A DNA stretch of 49,678 bases, from NCBI RefSeq assembly GCF_011038785.1, contig NZ_JAAKDT010000022.1, positions 1 to 49,678 on the forward strand, written 5' to 3'. The translations under genes and the position numbers were made by a program. Below, piece by piece: positions 1 to 8,830 of the stretch (position 1 is the stretch's first letter; every line of letters begins with the position of its first letter). Below the pieces are notes generated by a model. That model made no database searches and was not told the DNA's origin. It worked only from the letters and a program-made list of their open reading frames with translations. Source of the stretch: Parabacteroides sp. ZJ-118. Its GTDB lineage: Bacteria > Bacteroidota > Bacteroidia > Bacteroidales > Tannerellaceae.

Positions 1-115
1 TCGAGGGATCAAGACCGACCATCCTTACCTGTCCGCTCAGACAGTTGACGCCCATGCGCATGTCTGTCGGATGTTGGGACATCACTATACGGTTGTTTTC
101 ATTCAGATTGAACAT
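1..115 (-). CDS. tnpB: IS66-family TnpB accessory protein, N-terminal part (cut by window edge)
   Basis: The minus strand opens with ATG at 115-113 and reads MFNLNENNRIVMSQHPTDMR and on through GVN, LSGQVR and GLDPS to the window edge. This is the recognisable N-terminus of the IS66 Orf2/TnpB accessory protein, which is needed for transposition of IS66 elements with the DDE transposase TnpC that should lie to the left, outside the window. Normally tnpA (Orf1) precedes tnpB and overlaps it. Here only about 90 bases separate the start codon from the terminator of mmdB, and I see no tnpA reading frame in them, so the element is either a tnpA-less variant or broken at its 5' end. Assignment is from remembered family sequence. 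Confidence 0.68.
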   Translation of the reverse strand, partial: MFNLNENNRIVMSQHPTDMRMGVNCLSGQVRMVGLDPS

Positions 116-209
116 AGCTTTTTTAACTGCAAAGTTTGCAATCAAAAATGCTATGGAAAAGTCGGCCGATTTCGGACGGATACCGTAAGCTGACGGGGGG
201 CGATCACAT

Positions 210-243
210 AAAAAAGGGCGGGACCCTTCCGGATCTCGCCCCT
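210..243 (-). terminator. Rho-independent terminator of the mmd operon
   Basis: On the minus strand a GC-rich hairpin (GGGGCGAGATCC, loop GGAA, GGGTCCCGCCC) is followed by six T. It lies about 20 bases after the mmdB stop codon and ends the methylmalonyl-CoA decarboxylase operon. Two positions of the stem pair as G-U. Confidence 0.8.
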
Positions 244-263
244 TTCATATAGATGGTTCTTTA

Positions 264-1424
264 TTAACCCAGGAATCCGAGCAAGATACCGGCAGCTACA
301 GCGGAACCGATTACACCCGCTACGTTCGGGCCCATGGCGTGCATCAACAAGTAGTTGCTTGGATCGTATTCCAAACCTACGTTCTGGGAGATACGGGCAG
401 CGTCTGGAACGGCGGATACACCGGAGTTGCCGATCAACGGATTGATCTTGTTGCCCTCTTTCAAGAACAGGTTGAAGAACTTAACGAATAATACGCCGGC
501 ACAAGTAGCGATAACGAATGACAACGCGCCCAGACCGAAAATCTTGATAGAGTTCAATGTTAAGAACTGGGTAGCTTGTGTAGAAGCACCTACCGTGATG
601 CCCAACAAGATCGTGATAACATCGATCAGCGGGCCGCGGGCGGTCTCCGCCAAGCGGCGAGTCACGCCACTTTCCTTGATCAAGTTACCGAAGAACAACA
701 TTCCTAACAGTGGCAAACCGGACGGTACCAAGAAGGCTGTCAACAATAAACCCACGATCGGGAAAACGATTTTCTCCGTCTGTGAAACGGCTCTTGGAGG
801 TTTCATTCGTATCAAACGTTCTTTCTTCGTTGTAAGCAATCTCATAAACGGAGGCTGGATAATAGGAACCAATGCCATATATGAGTATGCGGATACAGCG
901 ATAGCACCCATCAAGTTAGGAGCTAACTTGGATGACAAGAAGATCGCGGTTGGACCATCCGCTCCTCCGATAATACCGATAGCACCGGCTTGGCTCGGGT
1001 CAAATCCCATTTGCAAAGCAATGATATAAGCGCCGAAAATACCAAACTGGGCGGCGGCTCCGACTAGCATTAACTTGGGGTTGGATATCAAAGCGGAGAA
1101 GTCTGTCATGGCACCGATACCGAGGAATATCAAGGGGGGATACCAACCTTGTTTCACGCCTTGGTACAAAATGTTCAATACAGAACCCTCTTCGTATATA
1201 CCTAATTGTAATCCGGCGTCCTTGAAGGGAATATTTCCGATCAAGATTCCGAAACCAATAGGGATCAGGAGCATCGGCTCGAATTCATATTTAATCGCCA
1301 GGAATATGAACAGCAAACCCACCAACAGCATCACGATATGCCCCGGAGTCGCGTTCGCAAATCCTGTATAGGAGAGAAATATTTGGATATTTTCTCCTAG
1401 GAATTGTAAGAAACTTTCTTGCAT
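264..1424 (-). CDS. mmdB: Sodium ion-translocating decarboxylase, beta subunit (methylmalonyl-CoA decarboxylase type)
   Basis: This 386-residue polytopic inner-membrane protein is the OadB/MmdB/GcdB subunit that decarboxylates carboxybiotin and couples this to export of Na+. Family signatures are visible: GGADGPTAIF near residue 150-160, which lies in the conserved ion-path region, and NPLIGNSGVSAVPDAAR near residue 325-340. Hydrophobic segments run over nearly the whole length and size is normal for the family. It is the last gene of the operon, 4 bases after the biotin carrier gene, and is followed by a terminator. The epimerase at the operon head points to methylmalonyl-CoA rather than oxaloacetate as substrate; that choice is inference from context. 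Confidence 0.92.
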   Translation of the reverse strand: MQESFLQFLGENIQIFLSYTGFANATPGHIVMLLVGLLFIFLAIKYEFEPMLLIPIGFGILIGNIPFKDAGLQLGIYEEGSVLNILYQGVKQGWYPPLIFLGIGAMTDFSALISNPKLMLVGAAAQFGIFGAYIIALQMGFDPSQAGAIGIIGGADGPTAIFLSSKLAPNLMGAIAVSAYSYMALVPIIQPPFMRLLTTKKERLIRMKPPRAVSQTEKIVFPIVGLLLTAFLVPSGLPLLGMLFFGNLIKESGVTRRLAETARGPLIDVITILLGITVGASTQATQFLTLNSIKIFGLGALSFVIATCAGVLFVKFFNLFLKEGNKINPLIGNSGVSAVPDAARISQNVGLEYDPSNYLLMHAMGPNVAGVIGSAVAAGILLGFLG

Positions 1425-1428
1425 ATCA

Positions 1429-1860
1429 TTAACCGATTACAACGAGGTCTGCACCTTCCAATACAGAGTCGCCTTTGTTTACTTTAATTTCTACGATTTT
1501 ACCGTCACGATCGGCATTGATGTTGTTTTCCATCTTCATGGCTTCCAATACCAAGATCTTTTGGCCTCTCTTAACTGCATCGCCGACTTTACAGTCTACA
1601 CTTAAGATTACACCTGGCAGCGGAGATTTAACAGCGCCAGCCACGCTTGGAGCTGCTTGACGGGTGATGACGGGTTCACCACTGGCATTGGTCGGAGCTT
1701 GAGCCGGACGTTTCAATGTAACCAATTGCTTTTTCGCGGGTTTCTCCATTTTTACGTTATAAGGAGTTCCGTTTACCTCTACCTCTGCCACATCATCTAC
1801 AACTGAGTTGATATGTACTTTATATGTATTACCGTTAATGGTATATTTAAAACTTTTCAT
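1429..1860 (-). CDS. mmdC: Biotin carboxyl carrier subunit (biotin/lipoyl attachment protein)
   Basis: A 143-residue protein with a C-terminal biotinyl domain (about residues 70-143). The biotin attachment motif EAMKM is present at about residue 107-111, so the lysine there should be biotinylated. An alanine/proline-containing linker (about residues 38-75, KPAKKQLVTLKRPAQAPT) separates the N-terminal part from the carrier domain, as usual for OadA/MmdC-type swinging arms. It would shuttle the carboxyl group from the carboxyltransferase (mmdA) to the membrane decarboxylase (mmdB), between which it is encoded. The nearby biotin synthesis operon (31947-36879) would supply its cofactor. Confidence 0.9.
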   Translation of the reverse strand: MKSFKYTINGNTYKVHINSVVDDVAEVEVNGTPYNVKMEKPAKKQLVTLKRPAQAPTNASGEPVITRQAAPSVAGAVKSPLPGVILSVDCKVGDAVKRGQKILVLEAMKMENNINADRDGKIVEIKVNKGDSVLEGADLVVIG

Positions 1861-1883
1861 TCGTCAATTGGATTTTAGGATGA

Positions 1884-2783
1884 TTACTTTTTATTTGGAG
1901 TCTGACGCAGGGAATAAAGCTTGGAACTCCAGGGTGAATAGCTGCGTTGTACCTTGCGGATCGTTAATACCGTATGCTCGATGTCGTGATTGTCATCGCT
2001 CATCTCATAGAGAGCGGTAGCGATGGCGGCGAATATCTCACCGGATTCTTGTCCGGCATTAGCGGAGACAGCGATACCCTCGCCTGCGGCTCTCTGCGCG
2101 TTACGTTTGCTGGTACGAATCGCCGCGTTACCGATTTGCTTAAATACAAGGAACAAGATCATCAAGCCGATGAACACAACTGCCATCGCCGTGATAGTCA
2201 TGCCGATACCGAGGGAGTCGTTCTTTTGGAAATTCTCGATCTTCTCGTTAGAGTCTAATGTTACATTATTCGTACTGGGGGTTACCTTGTCCAAGATCGC
2301 CCACTTCCCAATGCCATCTATATCCAATCCGTAGCTTACGTCTGCTCTTTGCCCGGCGGGGATCGTGATCTCGTCGATCAATGTCGTTCCGTCGGAATCA
2401 TACAAAGCGAGGTAATTGTCTTTGTTCGGATCGAACGTGAAGTTTACGTGGAATGTTCCTTTCGTGGGAGCATTGTCCGCCCAAAAAAGTATATGTTGAC
2501 GAGGGGGCACCTTTGTCAATACATCTCCCTTCGGGATCATATATTTCCTGGGGTCGCTTTTGTCGTTGGTCAAGAAACAGCCGCGCAAATCTACTGTACC
2601 TGCCGAGTTATTATACAACTCGAACCAAGGATGGTGTTTCCCGTAGTCATCAACGAAGTTATCCTCGTTGACAACCAATACTTCGTTTAATTTAACGGAG
2701 GTAGTCAACTGTGCTTGGGCTCCCATGCTGAAGAGAACCATGAGCAGTAGTAATACCCCTATCTTCTTATTTATCATATTCAT
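1884..2783 (-). CDS. Lamin-tail domain / OadG-like subunit of the decarboxylase
   Basis: A 299-residue protein with a signal peptide (residues about 1-24, ending GAQA), a lamin-tail-like beta domain (about 28-150; KLNEVLVVN, WFELYNNS, DLRGCFLTND are typical of this fold), one transmembrane helix (about 196-216) and a short cytoplasmic tail. The transmembrane part matches the OadG/MmdD small subunit that holds decarboxylase subunits together. OadG proteins are usually under 100 residues, so the large exported domain is an addition. It sits between mmdA and mmdC. AGGAG lies directly against the first ATG and 6 bases before a second ATG at 2777, so translation may begin at residue 3. The function of the lamin-tail domain is unknown. 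Confidence 0.82.
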   Translation of the reverse strand: MNMINKKIGVLLLLMVLFSMGAQAQLTTSVKLNEVLVVNEDNFVDDYGKHHPWFELYNNSAGTVDLRGCFLTNDKSDPRKYMIPKGDVLTKVPPRQHILFWADNAPTKGTFHVNFTFDPNKDNYLALYDSDGTTLIDEITIPAGQRADVSYGLDIDGIGKWAILDKVTPSTNNVTLDSNEKIENFQKNDSLGIGMTITAMAVVFIGLMILFLVFKQIGNAAIRTSKRNAQRAAGEGIAVSANAGQESGEIFAAIATALYEMSDDNHDIEHTVLTIRKVQRSYSPWSSKLYSLRQTPNKK

Positions 2784-2798
2784 CTCCTGTTTTACGGA

Positions 2799-4352
2799 TT
2801 ATAGAGGCAGGTTATCATGTTTCTTAGCAGGATTACTCAACTTCTTGGTCTGCAATTGCTGCAAAGCACGAATAATACGGAAACGTGTGTTACGCGGTTC
2901 GATAACATCGTCGATATAACCGTATTGAGCTGCGTTATAAGGATTGGCGAATGCTTTCTTATATTCAGCCTCTTTCTCTGCCGCACATGCTTTCGGATCT
3001 TCAGCGGCTGCTACTTCCTTGGCGAAGATAACCTCTACGGCGCCACTCGGACCCATAACGGCGATCTCGGCTGTCGGCCATGCGTAATTCATATCACCGC
3101 GTAAATGTTTAGAACTCATCACGCAATAAGCTCCACCATAAGACTTACGCAATGTAACGGTAATTTTAGGAACGGTAGCCTCGCCATAAGCATAAAGCAA
3201 TTTAGCGCCATGAAGGATGACACCGTTGTATTCCTGACCTGTACCCGGAAGGAATCCCGGGACGTCGACCAACGTTACCAAAGGAATATTGAAAGCGTCG
3301 CAGAAACGAACGAAGCGACCTGCTTTACGAGATGCGTTGCTATCCAAGCATCCTGCCATAACCTTCGGCTGGTTCGCTACGATACCGACAGACTGTCCGT
3401 TGAAGCGTGCGAAACCCACGATGATATTCTTGGCGTAATCCGCGTGAACCTCGAGGAACTCATTGTTATCGACGATCGTACCGATAACCTCATACATGTC
3501 GTAAGATTGGTTAGCATTATCAGGAATGATCTCGTTCAAAACGTCGTCTAAACGATCAATCGGATCCTTGCATTCGATCAATGGAGTTTCCTCCAAGTTG
3601 TTCTGTGGCAAGAAGCTGAGCAATTTACGGATTAACTGCAAACCCTCTTCTTCCGTATCAACCGCGAAATGGGCTACACCCGACTTTGTCGTATGTACGC
3701 TGGCTCCACCCAACTGCTCTTGGGTTACATCCTCTCCTGTTACGGTTTTTACCACTTTCGGACCTGTCAAGAACATGTAGCTGGTACCACGTGTCATGAT
3801 GTTGAAGTCTGTCAAAGCCGGAGAATAAACGGCTCCACCGGCGCAAGGACCGAAGATGCCGGAAATCTGGGGAACAACACCGGAAGCCAAGATGTTGCGT
3901 TGGAAAATCTCAGCGTATCCTGCCAAGGCATTTACTCCTTCCTGGATACGAGCTCCACCGGAGTCGTTCAAACCGATAACGGGAGCGCCCATCTTCATGG
4001 CTTGATCCATTACTTTACAGATCTTCATTGCCAAAGCCTCAGACAAGGCTCCACCGAATACGGTGAAATCTTGAGCGAAGATATATACCAAACGTCCATC
4101 GATCGTACCATAACCTGTCACGATACCATCGCCCAAGTATTTGGTTTTCTCGATACCGAAGTTTGTACAACGGTGTTGAACAAACATGTCGAATTCCTCG
4201 AAACTACCTTCGTCAAGCAACATGGCAATACGCTCACGAGCGGTATACTTGCCTTTTTTGTGCTGTGATTCGATTCTTTTCTCTCCTCCACCCAAGCGAG
4301 CTTGCTCACGAAGTGCGATGAGCTCTTTTACTTTTTCAAGCTGGTTACTCAT
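2799..4352 (-). CDS. mmdA: Methylmalonyl-CoA decarboxylase alpha / acyl-CoA carboxyltransferase subunit
   Basis: This 517-residue cytoplasmic protein belongs to the acyl-CoA carboxylase beta (carboxyltransferase) family. It moves the carboxyl group of methylmalonyl-CoA to the biotin of the carrier subunit. Visible signatures include the N-terminal crotonase-like half with [10 protein letters not shown] (about residues 129-138) and [14 protein letters not shown] (about 167-180), and the C-terminal half with [12 protein letters not shown] and [11 protein letters not shown]. Length is normal for the family (about 510-520). Sequence alone cannot separate propionyl-CoA carboxylase from methylmalonyl-CoA decarboxylase; lack of a biotin carboxylase gene here and presence of mmdB favour the decarboxylase. 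Confidence 0.92.
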   Translation of the reverse strand: MSNQLEKVKELIALREQARLGGGEKRIESQHKKGKYTARERIAMLLDEGSFEEFDMFVQHRCTNFGIEKTKYLGDGIVTGYGTIDGRLVYIFAQDFTVFGGALSEALAMKICKVMDQAMKMGAPVIGLNDSGGARIQEGVNALAGYAEIFQRNILASGVVPQISGIFGPCAGGAVYSPALTDFNIMTRGTSYMFLTGPKVVKTVTGEDVTQEQLGGASVHTTKSGVAHFAVDTEEEGLQLIRKLLSFLPQNNLEETPLIECKDPIDRLDDVLNEIIPDNANQSYDMYEVIGTIVDNNEFLEVHADYAKNIIVGFARFNGQSVGIVANQPKVMAGCLDSNASRKAGRFVRFCDAFNIPLVTLVDVPGFLPGTGQEYNGVILHGAKLLYAYGEATVPKITVTLRKSYGGAYCVMSSKHLRGDMNYAWPTAEIAVMGPSGAVEVIFAKEVAAAEDPKACAAEKEAEYKKAFANPYNAAQYGYIDDVIEPRNTRFRIIRALQQLQTKKLSNPAKKHDNLPL

Positions 4353-4388
4353 TGTATTTTGATTTGTTGTTAAAAATGAACGGATTAA

Positions 4389-4799
4389 TTATTTGTTGCC
4401 CGGCATGCAAAGTTCTGTCAATACGCTGCAAGTTGATTTCGGGTGAAGGAAAGCGATGCTCAAACCTTCCGCACCACCGCGGGGAGCTTTGTCGATTAAT
4501 TTGACGCCTTTTTCCTCAGCCTCGTTCAATGCGGCCTGTACATCAGGTACCGCGAATGCGATATGATGGATACCTTCCCCTTTTTTCTCGATGAATTTCG
4601 CGATCGTGCTATCTTCGCTAGTCGGCTCTAGTAATTCAATCTTAGTCTGTCCTACCTTGAAAAACGCGGTTTTTACTTTTTGGTCCGCTACTTCTTCGAT
4701 ATTGTAGCATTTTAATCCAAGAACGCCTTCATAATAGGGTAGACAAGCCTCGATACTCTTCACTGCGATACCTAAATGTTCGATATGTGTAAGTTCCAT
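4389..4799 (-). CDS. mce: Methylmalonyl-CoA epimerase
   Basis: This 136-residue glyoxalase-fold protein interconverts the (R) and (S) forms of methylmalonyl-CoA so that the product of methylmalonyl-CoA mutase can be decarboxylated to propionyl-CoA. Two VOC repeats can be seen; metal ligand candidates are the His of IEHLGIAV (about residue 8), a Gln/Glu in the middle, His of GIHHIAF and the Glu near the C-terminus. It is the first gene of the operon, with a Bacteroidetes-type promoter about 50 bases upstream. Its position before mmdA is what fixes the substrate of the whole operon. Confidence 0.93.
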   Translation of the reverse strand: MELTHIEHLGIAVKSIEACLPYYEGVLGLKCYNIEEVADQKVKTAFFKVGQTKIELLEPTSEDSTIAKFIEKKGEGIHHIAFAVPDVQAALNEAEEKGVKLIDKAPRGGAEGLSIAFLHPKSTCSVLTELCMPGNK

Positions 4800-4846
4800 G
4801 TCAATAATAATTTAAAGATTTAGTAAATGTTTGTTTCTATTCTCCG

Positions 4847-4877
4847 CAAATGTACACTACTTTTTACGAATGAGGAA
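4847..4877 (-). promoter_or_regulatory. Promoter of the mce-mmd operon
   Basis: On the minus strand TACATTTG (4854-4847) is an exact match to the Bacteroidetes -7 box TAnnTTTG. Nineteen bases upstream the -33 position reads TTCC within TTTCC, a weak match. Predicted start of transcription is about 40 bases before the mce start codon. Confidence 0.55.
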
Positions 4878-4930
4878 ATAAATCCTTATTTTTTGTTGAG
4901 GTAATTATGCCAAACTGCATTTCTATTTTT

Positions 4931-4950
4931 ACCGCAATCCGCCTTGCGGG
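4931..4950. repeat. Small inverted repeat between the receptor gene and mce
   Basis: CCGCAA (4932-4937) and TTGCGG (4944-4949) form a 6-base stem with a 6-base loop just after the receptor stop codon. In the direction of the receptor transcript it is not followed by a T run, so it is a poor terminator; it may act as a 3' stabilising hairpin. Confidence 0.4.
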
Positions 4951-4972
4951 AAAAGGTCTTTAGTAGGTCTTG

Positions 4973-7384
4973 CTAGAAATCAACAATCAACCGCACGTTT
5001 AGCTGCCGTCCAGTCAGATAGTTTGGAACGGCGTATTGGACATTATACACGTCTGTTATCCAATAGTAGGAACTAACGTTTTTGATGTCTAATATGTTAA
5101 ATACATCCAGACCCAGCCAAATGTTTCTCAAATGGCGGAAGAAGCCTCTGTCCATGATAGCGTCCGTACCTCCTGCCAATTGATAGGAGAGGCCGATATC
5201 CACACGTTTGTAGGCGGGCGTACGGAAATAGCCGGCTTCGTATCCTTTGCCCGGGATTGTCTGGGGAAGTCCTCCGGACAGAACTCCTTTCAGATTTAGC
5301 TTGACGCGTTTATAGCCCGGGAAATAATCTTGGAAGAAGAGTGAGATGTTGTAGCCTTGGCTATTGGCCATGGGTACGGTCGTCGTTTCTCGGATGGTTT
5401 GCTGGGCTTTCATCAAGGAGAAGCTGATCCAGGAGTCGGTACCCGGTACAAATTCACCGAAGAATTTGACATCGAGTCCCATGGCGTAACCCTTGGCGCA
5501 GTTCTCGCCGTAATAGCGGATCTTGACGTTATCTACGGTGTAGGGGTTCAGATTGTCCAGCTTTTTATAGTACATCTCGGCGGTTACCTTGAAATTCCGG
5601 TCTACGGCACGGAACGTATAATCTCCTCCCAAGATGAAATGGATGGAGCGTTGTGACGTTAGATCTTTGTTCAATACTGTGATGTTATTGCCGTTCTCAT
5701 CTTTGCCTACTTTACGCAATTCCTTGTAGAAGGGCGATTGATAATACAGTCCGGTGGCGAAACGGAGCGTTAAATCTTGGTCGAAGTTCGGGATAAAGCC
5801 CAATGAGGCGCGGGGACTGAAAAGGAACTCTTTATTATAAGTCCAATAACTACCTCTAATTCCTGCGACTAACGTGAACAGACCTTGCTTAGTCCTGAAT
5901 TTGAAAGCATCTTGCGCATAAGCGGAAAAGCGTGTGCTTTCTATCTGATTATCAGAAAAGAGGTTCGAATATACACTTACGTTATTACCAGTTTGAGGCA
6001 AAGAATAACCCGAGGAATCCCTTTTTTCCCACTCGCTGATCTTATCATTGATCTTCTCCATTTGTACCGTGGCTCCCCATTTCAACGTATTGTTTAAAAG
6101 GCGGGCCATCCCATAATGCCCGACATTCATGACTGTCGAGTTTAAGCGGTTTCGTGCGTGCTCGTGATAACGGCCTACGGACATGGCGGCTGACGCGTCG
6201 TCATCCGGATTTTCCGCTCCGTTCTCGCTCAACCAATATTCTCCGGCGATATCGTATCCCTCTTCTTCCTTGCTCTTGAAAGCGGAGGATTGAAGTCCCA
6301 ACTCTGTGTTCTCATTGAGGTTGTGTTTCAATGTCAGCGCGCCGAATAAGGTTTGGAAACGATCTCTTTCCCTTCCGTCGAAATAGACTTTGAAGTTCTT
6401 GGGATGCTCGGCTGTACCGAAAGAGGTTTCCCTGCTATAAGGAGTGAATTTATAATTATTGTTAGCGAGGTTTCCCAAGAAATTGATTTCCCATCTAGGG
6501 GCCAATTGGTATGTGATGTAGGTTTGCAGATCGATAAATTTGGGGTCGTATTCAGCGTCTGTATCCATGGTACCCAAAATGGACCGACCGCTTTTAAAGC
6601 GTAAACCCGTTACTTGGGTAAATTTACCGATAGAACTGCCCACGTAAGCATTCGCTCCCAACAAACTTGCGGAAGCTGAGCCTTCGAACATCTTAGGTTT
6701 TTTATAGGTAATATCCAGCACGGAACTCATCTTGTCCCCGTAACGAGCCTCGAAGCCACCTGCGGCGAAATTGACCGCCTCTGTCAGATCCGGGTTGATA
6801 AAGCTAAGGCCCTCTTGTTGCCCCGAGCGAATCAGAAGCGGACGGAATACCTCGATTCCATTCACATATACGATATTTTCATCATAACTACCCCCCCGTA
6901 CGGAATATTGGGAACTTAACTCGTTATTGGACGATACGCCGGCAAACGTAACGACCAAGCTTTCTATGCTACCTCCGGAGGGATCGGGTAATAATTTGAT
7001 TTTATCCGCGTTTAAAGACTCCATGGTCGTAGTCTGCTTGCGGATGGCAGTAACAGATACTTCTCCTAGATCAAATGAGGTATAGTTCATCTGTACGTTC
7101 AAGCGCATGTCCGCTTGTGCCGAAGGAATGATACGCTCTGCCTTATTATATCCCAGACAAGAGTAAATTATGGAGATAGAATCCCCCGGCGATAGGGAAA
7201 ATGAATAATATCCCTTCTCGTTGGTCATGGAGCCGATCAATGTGTTCTTAACCCGGACATTCACTAATTCCAGAGGGTTGCCGTCGGCGTCATGGACATA
7301 ACCGGTGATTTTTATGTGGCCCTCGCCAAAGGCGCTCACGGAAATAAGTATAAATAGCAGCGCGGCTATCGCACGAATCTTCAT
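4973..7384 (-). CDS. TonB-dependent outer-membrane receptor with carboxypeptidase-like N-domain
   Basis: An 803-residue outer-membrane protein. Residues 1-20 are a signal peptide. Residues about 24-105 form a carboxypeptidase regulatory-like domain (KITGYVHDADGNPLE ... GYYSFSL), typical of Bacteroidetes receptors. The plug follows (about 115-225; SVRGGSYDENIVYVNG and the FEARYGDKMSSVLDI segment), then the 22-strand barrel ending in the expected C-terminal Phe (LIVDF). No SusD partner or glycan enzymes lie nearby, so the ligand is unknown; a siderophore, cofactor or peptide is more likely than a polysaccharide. A run of seven G lies in the plug region (minus strand of 6891-6897). Transcribed alone. 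Confidence 0.9.
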   Translation of the reverse strand: MKIRAIAALLFILISVSAFGEGHIKITGYVHDADGNPLELVNVRVKNTLIGSMTNEKGYYSFSLSPGDSISIIYSCLGYNKAERIIPSAQADMRLNVQMNYTSFDLGEVSVTAIRKQTTTMESLNADKIKLLPDPSGGSIESLVVTFAGVSSNNELSSQYSVRGGSYDENIVYVNGIEVFRPLLIRSGQQEGLSFINPDLTEAVNFAAGGFEARYGDKMSSVLDITYKKPKMFEGSASASLLGANAYVGSSIGKFTQVTGLRFKSGRSILGTMDTDAEYDPKFIDLQTYITYQLAPRWEINFLGNLANNNYKFTPYSRETSFGTAEHPKNFKVYFDGRERDRFQTLFGALTLKHNLNENTELGLQSSAFKSKEEEGYDIAGEYWLSENGAENPDDDASAAMSVGRYHEHARNRLNSTVMNVGHYGMARLLNNTLKWGATVQMEKINDKISEWEKRDSSGYSLPQTGNNVSVYSNLFSDNQIESTRFSAYAQDAFKFRTKQGLFTLVAGIRGSYWTYNKEFLFSPRASLGFIPNFDQDLTLRFATGLYYQSPFYKELRKVGKDENGNNITVLNKDLTSQRSIHFILGGDYTFRAVDRNFKVTAEMYYKKLDNLNPYTVDNVKIRYYGENCAKGYAMGLDVKFFGEFVPGTDSWISFSLMKAQQTIRETTTVPMANSQGYNISLFFQDYFPGYKRVKLNLKGVLSGGLPQTIPGKGYEAGYFRTPAYKRVDIGLSYQLAGGTDAIMDRGFFRHLRNIWLGLDVFNILDIKNVSSYYWITDVYNVQYAVPNYLTGRQLNVRLIVDF

Positions 7385-7459
7385 AATCTATTGTTCAATT
7401 GTAAAAGTACTAACGAGAAAAAAGAATGATACGTATACATGGGTGCAAAAAAATATGTT

Positions 7460-7467
7460 TATATTTG
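7460..7467 (+). promoter_or_regulatory. Candidate -7 box upstream of the nitroreductase operon
   Basis: TATATTTG matches TAnnTTTG and lies 38 bases before the ATG at 7506. I see no convincing TTTG-like -33 box 19 bases upstream, so only the -7 element is called. It supports starting the gene at 7506 rather than at upstream in-frame codons. Confidence 0.45.
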
Positions 7468-7505
7468 CGAACCCTAATATTAAAGGAGTACAAAGAACGA
7501 AAAAA

Positions 7506-8066
7506 ATGGAGAGTTTCGCAACACTTATACAAAATAGGAGAAGCACGCGTAAGTTTACCGAACAACTACTTTTACCCGAGCAGGTAGAGCTGATCTTGAA
7601 AGCGGCGTTGATGGCTCCGGCCTCAAAACGCAGTAATCCTTGGCAGTTCGTGGTCGTGGAAGATAAGGGAATGTTGAAGAAGCTTGCCGGGTGTAAGAAA
7701 AATGGTTCCGCCTTTCTGGAGGGGTGTGCCTTGGCCGTGGTTGTCTTGGCGAATGTGATGGAAAGCGATGTTTGGATCGAGGACGCTTCGGTCGCTTCCA
7801 TTTATATGCAATTGCAAGCGGAGGATTTGGGATTGGGCAGTTGCTGGTGTCAGATCCGGAACCGGCTAACAGAAGACGAGGCGGATTCGAATGATTATGT
7901 TCGTTCGTTGCTGGATATCCCTTATCAACTGGATGTCTTGTCTATCATTGGTATCGGTTATAAGGATCAGGTTCGTAAGCCTTTTGATGAATCCCATTTA
8001 CAATGGGAGAAGATACATATAGGAAAGTTCTCTCTTCCGGAAGAAAATAAAGAGGCGGGAGAATGA
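7506..8066 (+). CDS. Nitroreductase family protein
   Basis: A 186-residue FMN-dependent nitroreductase-fold protein. The N-terminal signature IQNRRSTRKFTEQ (about residues 7-19) and APASKRSNPWQFVVVED (about 38-54) are the phosphate- and FMN-binding segments of the family; GLGSCWCQIRNR lies further along. Substrate cannot be told from sequence. The open frame extends upstream into the promoter of the divergent receptor gene, but the ATG at 7506 aligns with the family N-terminus and follows a TAnnTTTG box. The stop overlaps the next start by four bases (ATGA), so it is translationally coupled to the DUF2520 gene. Confidence 0.88.
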   Translation: MESFATLIQNRRSTRKFTEQLLLPEQVELILKAALMAPASKRSNPWQFVVVEDKGMLKKLAGCKKNGSAFLEGCALAVVVLANVMESDVWIEDASVASIYMQLQAEDLGLGSCWCQIRNRLTEDEADSNDYVRSLLDIPYQLDVLSIIGIGYKDQVRKPFDESHLQWEKIHIGKFSLPEENKEAGE

Positions 8067-8830
8067 GAGTCGTATTTGTTGGTGCCGGAAACTTAGCTAC
8101 CTGGCTTTCGTTGGAAATGCGTAAGTCAGGAATGAGTATCGGGCAAGTGTATAGTCACACAAGTGAGCATGCTAAGATTTTAGCTGATGAATTGGGATGT
8201 GGGTGGACTGTTGTCCCGGAAGAGATTGTGGAAGATGCCGACTTGTATGTTTTCTCTTTGAAAGATGCCGTGCTCCAAGATGTTATCGCCCGTGTAAAAC
8301 CGAATAACGGTTTGTGGGTGCACACGGCGGGGAGTATGCCTATTTCTGTCTTTGAGGGCTTCACGGCTAGATATGGGGTGGTTTATCCGTTACAAACGTT
8401 TAGTAAGAGTCGGGAGGTGGATTTCAAGAATATACCGTTCTTTTTGGAGGCGAGTTCGTCTGAAGATGAGAAGGTGCTGGGAGAGGTGGCTAGGGCACTC
8501 TCCCGCGAGGTTCGCTTTCTCTCATCCGAGAAACGAAAGAGTTTACATCTAGCGGCCGTTTTCGCTTGCAATTTTACGAATCATATGTATGCGTTAGCTG
8601 AGAAAATCTTGGAAGAACAGCAAATACCGGGAGAGGTCTTGCTACCTTTGATAGACGAGACAGTTGCTAAGGTGCATGTGATGTCGCCGGTGCGAGCCCA
8701 AACGGGACCGGCTATACGATATGATGAAAATGTGATAGACAAACATATGGATATGCTTAAAGATCCGGATATGCGAGATCTGTATGAGCGGATTAGCCGA
8801 AATATACATAAGGAGGCTCGACATGAGTAG
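8063..8830 (+). CDS. Rossmann-fold / DUF2520 domain protein
   Basis: A 255-residue cytoplasmic protein. The first 10 residues contain the dinucleotide-binding pattern VGAGNLA, and the N-terminal half resembles F420/NADP oxidoreductases and pyrroline-5-carboxylate reductases. The second half (about 130-250) is the helical DUF2520 region ([19 protein letters not shown]). It is likely an NAD(P)-linked dehydrogenase of unknown substrate. It overlaps the nitroreductase stop by 4 bases and its own last 8 bases overlap the kdsC-like gene, a layout that makes an operon almost certain. Confidence 0.85.
   Translation: MRVVFVGAGNLATWLSLEMRKSGMSIGQVYSHTSEHAKILADELGCGWTVVPEEIVEDADLYVFSLKDAVLQDVIARVKPNNGLWVHTAGSMPISVFEGFTARYGVVYPLQTFSKSREVDFKNIPFFLEASSSEDEKVLGEVARALSREVRFLSSEKRKSLHLAAVFACNFTNHMYALAEKILEEQQIPGEVLLPLIDETVAKVHVMSPVRAQTGPAIRYDENVIDKHMDMLKDPDMRDLYERISRNIHKEARHE

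Noticed and set aside
185-200. GTAAGCTGACGGGGGG as an IS66 terminal repeat for the left element
   Set aside because: It reads away from tnpB; for an element extending left the end should read GTAAGC on the minus strand.
355-1029. Long plus-strand open frame opposite mmdB
   Set aside because: Antisense to a gene with clear family motifs; codon pattern belongs to the minus strand.
7305-7505. Longer N-terminus for the first nitroreductase
   Set aside because: The extra 67 codons cover the start of the divergent receptor gene and the promoter; the family N-terminus begins at 7506.
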